Shown in pieces: positions 1 through 6,995 of a stretch of DNA of 35,394 nt. Made by a program: the position numbers and the translations under genes. The notes below the pieces were generated by a model. It worked only from the letters and a program-made list of their open reading frames with translations. It made no database searches and had not been told where the DNA came from. The stretch's first letter is position 1; each line of letters begins with the position of its first letter. Origin of the DNA: Lachnospiraceae bacterium (GTDB taxonomy: Bacteria > Bacillota > Clostridia > Lachnospirales > Lachnospiraceae); contig CAAGLJ010000096.1 of NCBI GenBank assembly GCA_900770785.1, positions 1 to 35,394 of the forward strand, given 5' to 3'.

Positions 1-20
1 ACACGACGCTCTTCCGATCT
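1..20 (+). other. Illumina adapter remnant (not genomic)
   Basis: The first 20 bases, ACACGACGCTCTTCCGATCT, are identical to the 3' end of the Illumina TruSeq universal/read-1 adapter. They should be treated as untrimmed library sequence at a contig end. The genome therefore starts at about base 21, and the mobile element is cut by the assembly rather than by a biological boundary. Confidence 0.95.
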
Positions 21-78
21 TCATATTCCTCCATCTAAAAAGAGCCACCCGAAGGCAGCTCTTACCAATCCACTATTC

Positions 79-333
79 TCATTTTAACATCCGTTCCCGG
101 TCATAAGCTCCCTGCAAATAAACGGTCTGCTTGATGATCTCTTCCATATCGAAATAGACACACATGATGCTTTCGTACAGCTTCCACACATTAGATTCGC
201 TGCCGCCTACCATTTCCATCTTCGAATGCTCAGATAGTTTTTCCTGATAAGCTGTCTCATCCACAAAATGATTTTCTCCATCTGTTTCCTCGTACCGTAA
301 ATCATAATAATCCTTCATAAACTGAATATCCAT
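79..333 (-). CDS. Small acidic hypothetical protein of the mobile element, separated from its RBS by an IS
   Basis: The product is 84 residues, acidic and soluble-looking, with no family I recognise. It is the last gene of the integrative-element run visible here. The coding sequence is intact from ATG GAT ATT onward. The bases directly upstream of the ATG, however, are the terminal inverted repeat of an insertion sequence. The natural ribosome binding site (GGAGGG, about 2,523-2,528) and a duplicated copy of the first codons lie on the other side of the IS, just after the small membrane-protein gene. Translation is probably lost or much reduced unless the IS supplies signals; no good Shine-Dalgarno is visible in the IS end. 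I infer the original gene was translationally linked to the 101-residue membrane protein upstream. Confidence 0.6.
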   Translation of the reverse strand: MDIQFMKDYYDLRYEETDGENHFVDETAYQEKLSEHSKMEMVGGSESNVWKLYESIMCVYFDMEEIIKQTVYLQGAYDRERMLK

Positions 334-334
334 C
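325..334. repeat. Target-site duplication, left copy
   Basis: AATATCCATC here is repeated exactly at 2,510-2,519, directly outside the other end of the insertion sequence. A 10-bp duplication fits the 8-10 bp usual for ISAs1-family elements. The perfect match suggests a fairly recent insertion. Confidence 0.9.
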
Positions 335-353
335 TAGGGTTGTTTCACGAATG
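335..353 (+). repeat. IS terminal inverted repeat, left
   Basis: TAGGGTTGTTTCACGAATG is the reverse complement of 2,491-2,509 with one mismatch in 19 bases. The AGGGTTG-type tip resembles the CAGGG-like tips of ISAs1-family elements. Confidence 0.9.
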
Positions 354-493
354 CTCTCGTAATCTATTGTCGATCCTCATCTGCATATTTTGAACCACCT
401 CCTAACACTTACTACTTCTTTTCTACTGAAAAATGCGCAGAAATTCCTCTATTGCCTGTGTTACCTTTTTTTAATTATGTTATAATGCATTTA

Positions 494-1738
494 TCAGAGG
501 TGCGCTATTCCTCTGAACACATATTTTTCTATCAGAGTCAGGTCGTCATTGAATTGGTCGCGCATTTCAGTTGGACCTGATTCTGTTTTTTCTCGAAGGA
601 TGGCAATCCGAAGCAGATTATAGGCTATTTTTCTAATGACAGCCAGATTATTCTTGCTTTTTCTTGCCGAAGATCTGTCCTCTCTGAAAAGGTCGTCCAA
701 TACATGATGCAGACTATTTTCTATTTTCCAGTGATTTCTTTTGGTTTCCAGGGTTTCCCGTGCTGACATTCTTCTACTGGAAATCAGTCCCACCTGATGA
801 ATGTCGTCTGTAAGATTGTCTCCAGTCGTAATCCTGGGCCTTCTGACAGTTCCATTTTTTATGAAATCTTCATAAGCAGGAGTTATATCTTTCCCATCCT
901 TATCTTTCTCCATCGGAATCCTTACCTGCTCAAGCCATCCAACAGTTTTTATTTCCTTCTGTTTTTTACAAAGGGTAATCAGATCTGTGTTATGGCAAAT
1001 CTGCATTGTCCTGTATTCCATTCGGCTTCGATTCCTTTCGCTTGTTTTAAAAACATCATATGAATCCATCTGTTTTTCATATATCACGGTTTGATTGGGA
1101 TGCGCAGATATCCGTTCCTTTTCCTTTCCCAGTTCCGCAAACATTTCTTTTGTTTCCTGATATGTTAATGGATTCCCTTTCTTCACTGTCAGAAGATAAT
1201 CAGCCTCTTTTTCATTGATGGTATCCATGACAGATTGGGTCGTTCCGATTGCATCGATTGTAACAAGACTCCCTTGGATATTTAACAGCTTCAACAGTTT
1301 TGGAATAGCTGTAATCTCATTTCCCTTTTCTGTAATCGGAAGCTGTGCTATTACAAGAGCCGTAGCCGTATCAATTGCATTCAGTATATATGGTGCCTGT
1401 CTGTTCCTAATCTTTTCCGTACTTCCACGTAATGCTTTTCCATCTATTGCTATGTTTATTCCCTTCATATTTAGGATTCCCGTCATCCACTCTATAAAAG
1501 CCAGACAAAAAATTTCTTCATCAATATTCCCGAGAATCCTTGATACTGTTGCTGGTGATGCGATCCCGTTCTTAAGCTCCAGATGCTGTCTTAAAAAATC
1601 TATATGATTCTCACACCATTTCAGGCATCTGCGGACGGAATCCCTTCCCGCCAGATAACCGACTACAAGATAAGTCAGAATCTCTGCATGATCATGCTTT
1701 GTTTTCCTTCCACATCTCGGATCTATTACCATATGCAT
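494..1738 (-). CDS. ISAs1-family DDE transposase
   Basis: This 414-residue protein has the family hallmarks. The N-terminus carries the IDPR...GRKTKHDHAEIL region of the 'DDE_Tnp_1-associated' domain. The catalytic core shows AIDGK (D99), TIDAIG (D162) and the HWKIENSLHHVLDDLFREDR region (E340). It would cut and join the element ends at the 19-bp repeats. AAAGGGA lies 12 bases before the ATG. The start is 25 bases after the stop of the upstream accessory gene, so the two are probably co-transcribed. The reading frame looks complete, with no frameshift. The stop codon lies inside a CAGAGG/CCTCTG hairpin (about 496-516). Confidence 0.92.
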   Translation of the reverse strand: MHMVIDPRCGRKTKHDHAEILTYLVVGYLAGRDSVRRCLKWCENHIDFLRQHLELKNGIASPATVSRILGNIDEEIFCLAFIEWMTGILNMKGINIAIDGKALRGSTEKIRNRQAPYILNAIDTATALVIAQLPITEKGNEITAIPKLLKLLNIQGSLVTIDAIGTTQSVMDTINEKEADYLLTVKKGNPLTYQETKEMFAELGKEKERISAHPNQTVIYEKQMDSYDVFKTSERNRSRMEYRTMQICHNTDLITLCKKQKEIKTVGWLEQVRIPMEKDKDGKDITPAYEDFIKNGTVRRPRITTGDNLTDDIHQVGLISSRRMSARETLETKRNHWKIENSLHHVLDDLFREDRSSARKSKNNLAVIRKIAYNLLRIAILREKTESGPTEMRDQFNDDLTLIEKYVFRGIAHL

Positions 1739-1763
1739 GTAATAGATCAGTCCCTTTGCGTCT

Positions 1764-2342
1764 TTATTTATACTCCAATGATACAGAAATCTTTTTCAAC
1801 AGCCTCATCTGTTCATCTGTAATTTCAGAAACAAAGGCATGGCTCTCTATATAAACAAGATAGATGGTTTTCAGAATTTCAAGACTGTTGAATTCCACAC
1901 CATACTTTTTATAAAACCTTCGTGAGAGCATCCCTGCCTGACTGGCAACAGAAAAAGACAGTTCATCTTCTCCTTTGACATCCATGTCCATGGCAAGATA
2001 TGATTCTGGTGATGACTTCATAATCATGCATGCTAATTTATCTTCCCATCCTTCACCGACTGCTTTTTTCCAGTCATCTGGGCAGGAATCCCATACTGCT
2101 TTAGAAAATCCATACTCTTTTACCCTAATAGATGTCGTGGCAAGCTGTTGTCTTTTACGCTCTATAATTCCGTCCGGAGTAATAATGCCTATATATGTAT
2201 CAACTGGTTGAGGATATTTTTTGCCCGGTACTCTTTTTGAGGTTCTTTTATAGAGGTAGTAGGTATTTCCTACCTTTTTTACAGTGGTCCCTTTTATTCG
2301 TTGTTGTTGCACCCATTCTGGATATACTGTTTCGTTCTTCAT
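1764..2342 (-). CDS. IS-borne accessory protein of unknown function
   Basis: The protein has 192 residues from the ATG at 2,340-2,342, preceded by AAAGGAGG. An upstream in-frame ATG at 2,360 is less likely because the Shine-Dalgarno lies downstream of it. It lies inside the IS and precedes the transposase gene. The N-terminal 60 residues (EWVQQQRIKGTTVKKVGNTY onward) are basic, with a YYLYKRTSKR stretch. They recall the small N-terminal domain found in some IS1634/IS4-like transposases; this is an impression, not a search result. The C-terminal half is helical. It has no DDE residues, so it is not a second transposase. It could be a DNA-binding helper or regulator of transposition. Its promoter region holds a candidate operator. 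Confidence 0.65.
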   Translation of the reverse strand: MKNETVYPEWVQQQRIKGTTVKKVGNTYYLYKRTSKRVPGKKYPQPVDTYIGIITPDGIIERKRQQLATTSIRVKEYGFSKAVWDSCPDDWKKAVGEGWEDKLACMIMKSSPESYLAMDMDVKGEDELSFSVASQAGMLSRRFYKKYGVEFNSLEILKTIYLVYIESHAFVSEITDEQMRLLKKISVSLEYK

Positions 2343-2358
2343 ATAAAGTCCTCCTTTC

Positions 2359-2406
2359 ATGTAGAGTATAATATACCTATACTATAATTCTATTATACCT
2401 CTACAT
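2359..2406 (-). promoter_or_regulatory. Candidate operator of the IS genes
   Basis: An inverted repeat with arms ATGTAGAGTATAATA (2,359-2,373) and its near-complement (2,391-2,406) flanks an A+T-rich core with several TATAAT-like boxes. It lies directly before the accessory gene. An arrangement like this would suit autoregulation of the IS operon. No clear -35 box was found, so the exact promoter is uncertain. Confidence 0.45.
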
Positions 2407-2411
2407 AAGGA

Positions 2412-2463
2412 AAAAGACCAGCAAATCTGCAATTTTGTATAGCTGCAGATTTTCCAGTCTTTT
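2412..2463. terminator. Hairpin inside the IS right end
   Basis: The arms at 2,412-2,431 and 2,444-2,463 pair almost fully (AAAAGACC...TCTGCA against TGCAGATTT...TCTTTT), flanked by A and T runs. Such end-proximal hairpins commonly shield insertion sequences from transcription entering from outside, which would fit here because the surrounding genes read into the element on the same strand. Confidence 0.65.
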
Positions 2464-2490
2464 CAAGTACTTCTTAACTTATTCACTTTT

Positions 2491-2509
2491 CATTCATGAA
2501 ACAACCCTA
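2491..2509 (-). repeat. IS terminal inverted repeat, right
   Basis: CATTCATGAAACAACCCTA, complementary to 335-353 with one mismatch. Confidence 0.9.
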
Positions 2510-2519
2510 AATATCCATC
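2510..2519. repeat. Target-site duplication, right copy
   Basis: Exact repeat of AATATCCATC at 325-334. On the minus strand this copy reads GATGGATATT and follows GGAGGGATTA, so it is the original start region of the 84-residue gene. It now runs into a TAG stop supplied by the IS end. Confidence 0.9.
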
Positions 2520-2534
2520 TAATCCCTCCTGAAC

Positions 2535-2840
2535 TCAAATTGTAAAAACATCCTCTACACGCTCACACAGTCGTTCCATCAGTTCCATGATGCCGCCCGC
2601 ACCAACCGCAGCTGCGAAAAGTCCCATCTCAATCAGGGTCAGAAGGAACACATCTGTCCAGCTCGCCCGTACCACCGAATAGATGCCGCAGCCAAGAACA
2701 AACAGCATGACCGGCGAAAGCACCCACAGGGATAGCTGCATCAGCAGATTCCAGATAAAGCACAGAAATCGCAGCAGAAACGCAACCGGCAGCAACAGGG
2801 TTTTCAGCATCAGCTTCAGCAAAAAACATACGATCTTCAT
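2535..2840 (-). CDS. Small membrane protein of the mobile element (CD1845-like)
   Basis: The protein has 101 residues from the ATG at 2,838-2,840, six bases after GAGGTG; an in-frame GTG three codons upstream lies within that Shine-Dalgarno and is unlikely. It is almost wholly hydrophobic, with segments at about residues 4-45 and 48-80 that could form three membrane helices, and a short charged tail (MERLCERVEDVF). Small membrane proteins of this kind (for example the CD1845 family) sit close to the mobilization genes in Clostridia conjugative elements. The family assignment is from memory of context and composition. The next gene's original RBS begins right after its stop. Confidence 0.65.
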   Translation of the reverse strand: MKIVCFLLKLMLKTLLLPVAFLLRFLCFIWNLLMQLSLWVLSPVMLFVLGCGIYSVVRASWTDVFLLTLIEMGLFAAAVGAGGIMELMERLCERVEDVFTI

Positions 2841-2936
2841 GGATTTCACCTCTTCGTTTTTCTTTTCATCTTCATTTTACCGTATCCGTTTGCCAAACAC
2901 CACGATGTCAACAGGTAAACCCAAAAAATATGTAAC

Positions 2937-2960
2937 GGCACAGACCGTTTCATCTGTGCC
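2937..2960. terminator. Hairpin downstream of mobC
   Basis: A perfect 8-bp stem, GGCACAGA/TCTGTGCC, with an 8-base loop lies 33 bases after the mobC stop. On the minus strand it is followed, after about ten bases, by a run of six T. It may be a weak terminator or part of a mobilization (oriT-type) structure; sequence alone does not decide. Confidence 0.4.
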
Positions 2961-2992
2961 ATGTGCTGTAGAAATCCCACACATTTGCGCCG

Positions 2993-3325
2993 TCAGCGAA
3001 TAGCCGAAAGCCTCTTCAGGATCAGCTTTTGCATCTCCCAGAGTTCATTCAGCCGCTTCTGCAAATCCCGGATATCCTCCGCATAGATGCTTCCGGATTC
3101 ATTGGCGCGTTTTGCGTACTGGTTCAGGTTGTTGCTGCATTGGCGAAGAAGGGTGGATACCTGCGCCACATCCGACAAATCAAGATTCACGCAGTATCCG
3201 TCCATCGCCATTTTTCTCATATAGGCACCGGTATTGCGAATCCCTAATTCCTTCTGCTTTTCACGAATCCTCGCCAGCTCTTCCGGGTTTACCCGGACAT
3301 TGATCCAGTGTTCCCGGACGCTCAT
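2993..3325 (-). CDS. mobC: MobC-family plasmid/element mobilization protein
   Basis: The 110-residue protein begins with REHWINVRVNPEELARIREK, a ribbon-helix-helix-like start, followed by the MobC-type tail (CSNNLNQYAKRANESGSIYA and a coiled C-terminus). MobC proteins bind oriT and help the relaxase open the DNA strands. The ATG overlaps the stop of the helicase remnant (ATGA), a sign of translational coupling inherited from the intact element. No relaxase gene follows directly; the next gene is a small membrane protein. A relaxase is either beyond the contig end or lost. Confidence 0.85.
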   Translation of the reverse strand: MSVREHWINVRVNPEELARIREKQKELGIRNTGAYMRKMAMDGYCVNLDLSDVAQVSTLLRQCSNNLNQYAKRANESGSIYAEDIRDLQKRLNELWEMQKLILKRLSAIR

Positions 3326-5367
3326 AGCGCCACCTCCTCATCATCTCGATGTGTCATCGGCGGAATGCGACCTGCACGGTCACGCAGCTCTGCCAGGACA
3401 GACGGCTTTTCCGTTGTTTTTTCACGGTCAGGGTCATCCTTTCCACGGTCATCCATATTCAGCAATGCATCCAGTTCTGCCAGTCTTGCGCTCTTTTCTG
3501 CCAGTTCTGCCTCCTGGGGGAACGGCTTTCCAAGCTCGGCCTGCGCCGCTTCCTGCTGGCTCCTAAGACTGTCCAACTGCTGTTCCGCCTTTTCCAATCT
3601 TGCAGGAATCCCGGCAAGGGCATTGTCCAAACGCAGGATATTGCCCGCCGCACTGGTGCCAATGGGCACCCGGTGAGTCATCTCGCCTTTCAGCAGCACC
3701 TGATACTCTTTCTGGAAGCTGTCAAATGTCAGCTCCATCTTGAAACCACGATAACTGCCAAGCGGCACCGGCTCCAAACTCTGATTGGCTTTACAGACTG
3801 CGAGGATTGCTTCACCAGCCTCGGCTTTTTCAGTAAAGCGTGTGCCATTCACTTCCATGCCGCAGAACCCTTCTTCTGGCAGCGGATGTGCCGCCACCGC
3901 CCGGATATCCGACTGAAAGCCCTTGATGAACCCCTGCGTTTTCTCAATCTCCGCAGGGAAATATTTCATCAGCTTATCTTCCAATCGGTACTGCTGGCTC
4001 TGATGGTCTGCTTTCAGCACCTTTAGTCTGGCAACATCTACATCCAAGTCCATTTTCTCCTTGATCTGCGGGTCTCCTGCACAAAGTGCCTTGATTTCCG
4101 CATAGGAAAGCGCCTGCTCATCCACATCGTCACAGGAACGCACCGGAGATTTGCTGGTCATGATCTGACTGATAAACTTCTGCTTATTCTCCAGTGTCTG
4201 ATAGAGGTAGGCATCAAAGGTTCCTTCCGTCACATACTGATAAACCTGCACTTCTTTGTTGCGGTTGCCCTGACGGATGATACGACCATTTCGCTGGGTC
4301 ATGTCCGCAGGCCGCCAACCCACATCCAGATGATGCACAGCCACCAGCCTGTCCTGCACGTTCGTGCCTGCGCCCATCTTCTGTGTCGAGCCTAACAACA
4401 CCCACACCTGCCCGGTACGGACTTTGGCAAACAAATCCTTCTTTTTTGCCTCGGTATCCGCATCATGGATAAATGCGATTTCTTCTTCCGGCGCACCGGA
4501 CTGGATGAGTTTGGCGCGGATATCCTCATATACGTTGAAGGTTCCATCGTTCTTCGGTGTGCTGAGGTCACAAAACAGCAGCTGGGTCAGCTTATCCGAC
4601 TGTCCTTCCTCATAAATCCGAAGCACATTCCGCACACAGGCATTGAGCTTGCTGTTAGAGTCATCCGGCAGAAGCGGATTCATCAGCCGCTGATCCAATC
4701 CCAGCTTTCTGCCATCCGATGTGATTTTCAGCATGTTATCGACCGACGGGTCTACCACACCGGAATGCACAGCTGCCGCCCGTTCTGAAAGCTCCGCCAC
4801 CATCGCCTGCTGATGCTCCGAAGGCTGCACTACCACGGTTTCAAACTTTGCCTCCGGAACCGGCAGATGCAGCTGATCGGAGGTCTTGATATCCGCCACT
4901 TCCTTGAACATGTTCATCAGTTCCGGCAGGTTGAAGAACTTTGCAAATCTCGTTCTTGCCCGGTATCCGGTTCCCTCCGGTGCCAGCTCAATGGCCGTGG
5001 TGGTCTCACCAAAGGTAGAAGCCCAGCTGTCGAAATGGGTCAGTCCTTTCTGCTGTAACGTGCCGTACTGGAGATACCGCATCATGGTGTAAAGCTCCGT
5101 CATGCTGTTGCTGACCGGGGTGCCGGTCGCAAAGATGATGCCGCGCCCACCTGTCAACTCGTCCATATACTGGCACTTCATAAACATATCCGAAGATTTC
5201 TGCGCTTCCGATGTGGACAAACCTGCGACATTGCGCATTTTTGTGTAGAGGAACAGGTTCTTAAACGCGTGCGCCTCGTCTACAAACAGCCGGTCTACGC
5301 CCAGCTGCTCAAAGGTAATCACATCGTCCTTTCGGTCGGTTGCCCGGAGTTTCTCTGATTGTTCCAC
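3322..5367 (-). pseudogene. C-terminal remnant of a giant SNF2-type helicase of conjugative elements
   Basis: An open frame of 681 codons remains. It starts abruptly at TDRKDDVITFEQLGVDRLFV, in the middle of the helicase core. Motif II (DEAH in FVDEAHAFKN), motif III (FATGTPVSNS), motif V (GSTQKMGAGTNVQ) and motif VI (QRNGRIIRQGN) are present. The Walker A motif and everything before it are absent. Family members in Clostridia elements are usually 2,000 residues or more, with methylase-like N-terminal domains. The only possible start is a GTG inside the truncated DpnD gene with no Shine-Dalgarno, so I read it as a truncated, probably inactive gene. The C-terminus is complete and overlaps mobC. 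Confidence 0.85.
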
Positions 5368-5465
5368 GCCTGCGTCACCATGCGTTCCGCGTCTTCCTGT
5401 GAGGCAGCTTCCACAGAAACCTTTCTCTGGAGAGTTTCCGTAATCTCCACATCGAATTTCTTCAT
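5319..5465 (-). pseudogene. Truncated DpnD/PcfM-like protein
   Basis: The start is good: GGAGGA then ATG at 5,463-5,465. The product opens with MKKFDVEITETLQRKVSVEA, the hallmark of DpnD/PcfM-like small proteins of conjugative elements. After about 36 residues (...VTQAWNN) it runs into out-of-frame sequence belonging to the helicase gene and stops at 48 codons. The junction is near 5,350-5,360. A single deletion that joined this gene to the middle of the downstream helicase explains both truncations. Confidence 0.75.
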
Positions 5466-5475
5466 AGGCTCCTCC

Positions 5476-5982
5476 TTAGACCAGGCGCAGTGCCGGAACA
5501 AGCTCGCCGCCAATGGAAACCACCGTCAGGTTTTCGTTCACATAGTCGATGGTGCGTTCCAGCGTAAACAGGTTGATGCTGCACTCGTTGCCGTTCTGGT
5601 CGATTTCCGAAACCTCCGCAGCTCCCAGCAGATACCGGGTTCCGTCAGCCTCCATCACATCGCTCTCATCATAATGGAAAAGCAGCTCACCATCTGCCAC
5701 CAGATCAGCTTCCATCTCATCATAAACATCCTCAAAGATGTCTCGACTGCCTTCCTCGGTCAGAAGTTCACCGCCAGCCCCCGGCAGGATCACCATCACA
5801 ATGCGCTCCTTCGGGTGATCTTCACGGATTGCCTCCAGCATCACCCAGTTATGAAGCATCGCAATGGACTTCTCAAACATGGGATCATCCATCGGATTTG
5901 GCTGCGATGTACCGTGGGGGCAATTCTTGCAGTCCATGCTGCACACTGCGTTGTTCTGATTCTTCTTAAAGTTCATCATCAT
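5476..5982 (-). CDS. Conserved hypothetical protein of the mobile element
   Basis: This acidic, cytosolic-looking protein has 168 residues. A cysteine-rich start (CSMDCKNCPHG, residues 14-24) could bind a metal. An aspartate/glutamate-rich middle follows, and the C-terminus ends in VVSIGGELVPALRLV. I do not recognise the family by name. AAGGAGA lies five bases before the first ATG. It follows parB by 13 bases and precedes the DpnD gene by ten, so it belongs to the replication/maintenance operon of the element. Confidence 0.7.
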   Translation of the reverse strand: MMMNFKKNQNNAVCSMDCKNCPHGTSQPNPMDDPMFEKSIAMLHNWVMLEAIREDHPKERIVMVILPGAGGELLTEEGSRDIFEDVYDEMEADLVADGELLFHYDESDVMEADGTRYLLGAAEVSEIDQNGNECSINLFTLERTIDYVNENLTVVSIGGELVPALRLV

Positions 5983-5995
5983 AAAAATCTCCTTC

Positions 5996-6916
5996 TTATC
6001 GTTCCATATCTCGTTGTTTACTTCGCTGCCACTTTTCCAGCAGCCGGATAATCGTGTCCTGCATTTGCTTCGGCGTATAGGATTTCGGAAAATACTTCCG
6101 AAGAACCTCGTTTTTAATCGTCACATGGTCAAGCTCATCCTTTTTGATTTCATTCATCACTTCACACATGGCATCCAAGGTGCAGCCGCCCTCCTGCGAG
6201 AGCTTTTTCAGCCGCTGCGCCTGCGACAAAGAAGGGGATGCCTGTGCATAGTCCATTGCCTCCAGAAATTCTTTCTGCTCAGACGGTTTCAGGTAAGACA
6301 GCTCTACCGCCGGATTGAAGGCGATCTTCTTTTCATCCACCATATCCAGAATTTCGGGAATTAAATTGGTGAGTCGGATATAGCGAAAAATTTGATTTTT
6401 GCTTGTGCCAAGCTCTTCCGCCATTTCCTCACTCGACAGTTTTCCAAAATTATTCCCAAGTTGGGAATCGTTTTCTTTTGATGGCCTTCCTGCCTGATGC
6501 TTCATTGCCTCCAGCTTCATCTTGTAGGAAAAAGCTCTCTCACTGGGAAGGATATTTTCCCGCTGCAAGTTGCTGTCCACCATAAAGATAATTGCTGCAT
6601 CATCGTCCATTTGCTTAACGATGACTGGCACTGTCTCCAAACCTGCCAACTGCGCTGCATGAAGTCTGCGGTGTCCCGAAAGGATTTCAAATCCACCTTC
6701 CGGGTCAGGTCGAACAATCAGCGGTGATACCACGCCAATCTGCTTGATGCTCTCCACGGTCTGTTCCATCAGCTCATCATCTAACACCTTAAAGGGATGC
6801 CCTTCAAAGGGATGCAGGTCAAAAAGCGGCATCTCCGTTCGCTGCTCCTTAGCCGCAGCGTCGGCAGCTGATCCACTGCGGTTTTCTGTTGTAATACTGG
6901 TTTTTGCTTTTGCCAT
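5996..6916 (-). CDS. ParB/RepB/Spo0J-family partition protein
   Basis: The 306-residue protein has a ParB N-terminal domain. This includes LFDLHPFEGHPFKV at the start, a GHRR motif at residues 81-84 (the CTP-binding GxRR region) and SNLQRENILPSERAFSY. A helix-turn-helix with SSEEMAEELGTSKNQIFRYI follows at about 160-185. ParB proteins bind parS-like sites and help maintain circular or excised elements. No ParA is visible in the window, as is common for these element-borne copies. AAGGAGG lies about 8 bases before the ATG. It shares an operon with the DnaC-like ATPase and the initiator. Confidence 0.88.
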   Translation of the reverse strand: MAKAKTSITTENRSGSAADAAAKEQRTEMPLFDLHPFEGHPFKVLDDELMEQTVESIKQIGVVSPLIVRPDPEGGFEILSGHRRLHAAQLAGLETVPVIVKQMDDDAAIIFMVDSNLQRENILPSERAFSYKMKLEAMKHQAGRPSKENDSQLGNNFGKLSSEEMAEELGTSKNQIFRYIRLTNLIPEILDMVDEKKIAFNPAVELSYLKPSEQKEFLEAMDYAQASPSLSQAQRLKKLSQEGGCTLDAMCEVMNEIKKDELDHVTIKNEVLRKYFPKSYTPKQMQDTIIRLLEKWQRSKQRDMER

Positions 6917-6995
6917 TCAGCTTCTTAACCTCCTTCCAGCGGTGATAGATGTCATTCTTGCCTGCGAAAAACGCCTTTTTTGCCTTGCACTTCAT
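6849..6995 (-). CDS. Possible 48-residue basic protein coupled to the DnaC-like gene
   Basis: The ATG overlaps the stop of the DnaC-like gene as ATGA, a classic coupling arrangement. The frame runs 48 codons to a TAA at 6,849-6,851 and overlaps the start of parB by 68 bases in another frame. The product is highly basic (MKCKAKKAFFAGKNDIYHRW at its start) and has a C-terminal CRRC. The composition looks protein-like, but the family is unknown and the overlap with parB is long. Confidence 0.45.
   Translation of the reverse strand: MKCKAKKAFFAGKNDIYHRWKEVKKLNGKSKNQYYNRKPQWISCRRCG

Larger units (their letters stand above)
335..2509 (-). mobile_element. ISAs1-family insertion sequence with an accessory gene, 2,175 bp
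   Basis: The element is bounded by 19-bp inverted repeats (335-353 and 2,491-2,509) and a perfect 10-bp target duplication. It encodes an ISAs1-type transposase and, upstream on the same strand, a 192-residue protein of unknown role. Ordinary ISAs1 elements are about 1.2-1.5 kb with one gene, so this one is enlarged. A strong hairpin sits just inside the right end and an inverted repeat lies over the leader of the first gene. The base composition is more A+T-rich than the surrounding element. It has inserted across the start codon of an 84-residue gene. Confidence 0.88.

Noticed and set aside
797..1822. Plus-strand open frames of 72-130 codons opposite the transposase
   Set aside because: They are antisense shadows of a well-supported transposase gene, have no good RBS and no recognisable protein features.
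3349..4026. A 225-codon plus-strand frame opposite the helicase remnant
   Set aside because: It mirrors the helicase coding sequence and its composition (His/Cys/Leu-rich) is typical of an antisense frame.
3322..5367. A functional stand-alone SNF2 helicase
   Set aside because: It lacks Walker A and the N-terminal half, and its only possible start is an unsupported GTG at a deletion junction.
5359..6051. A 230-codon plus-strand frame over the DpnD, 168-residue and parB genes
   Set aside because: It crosses several minus-strand genes with proper RBSs; it has none itself.
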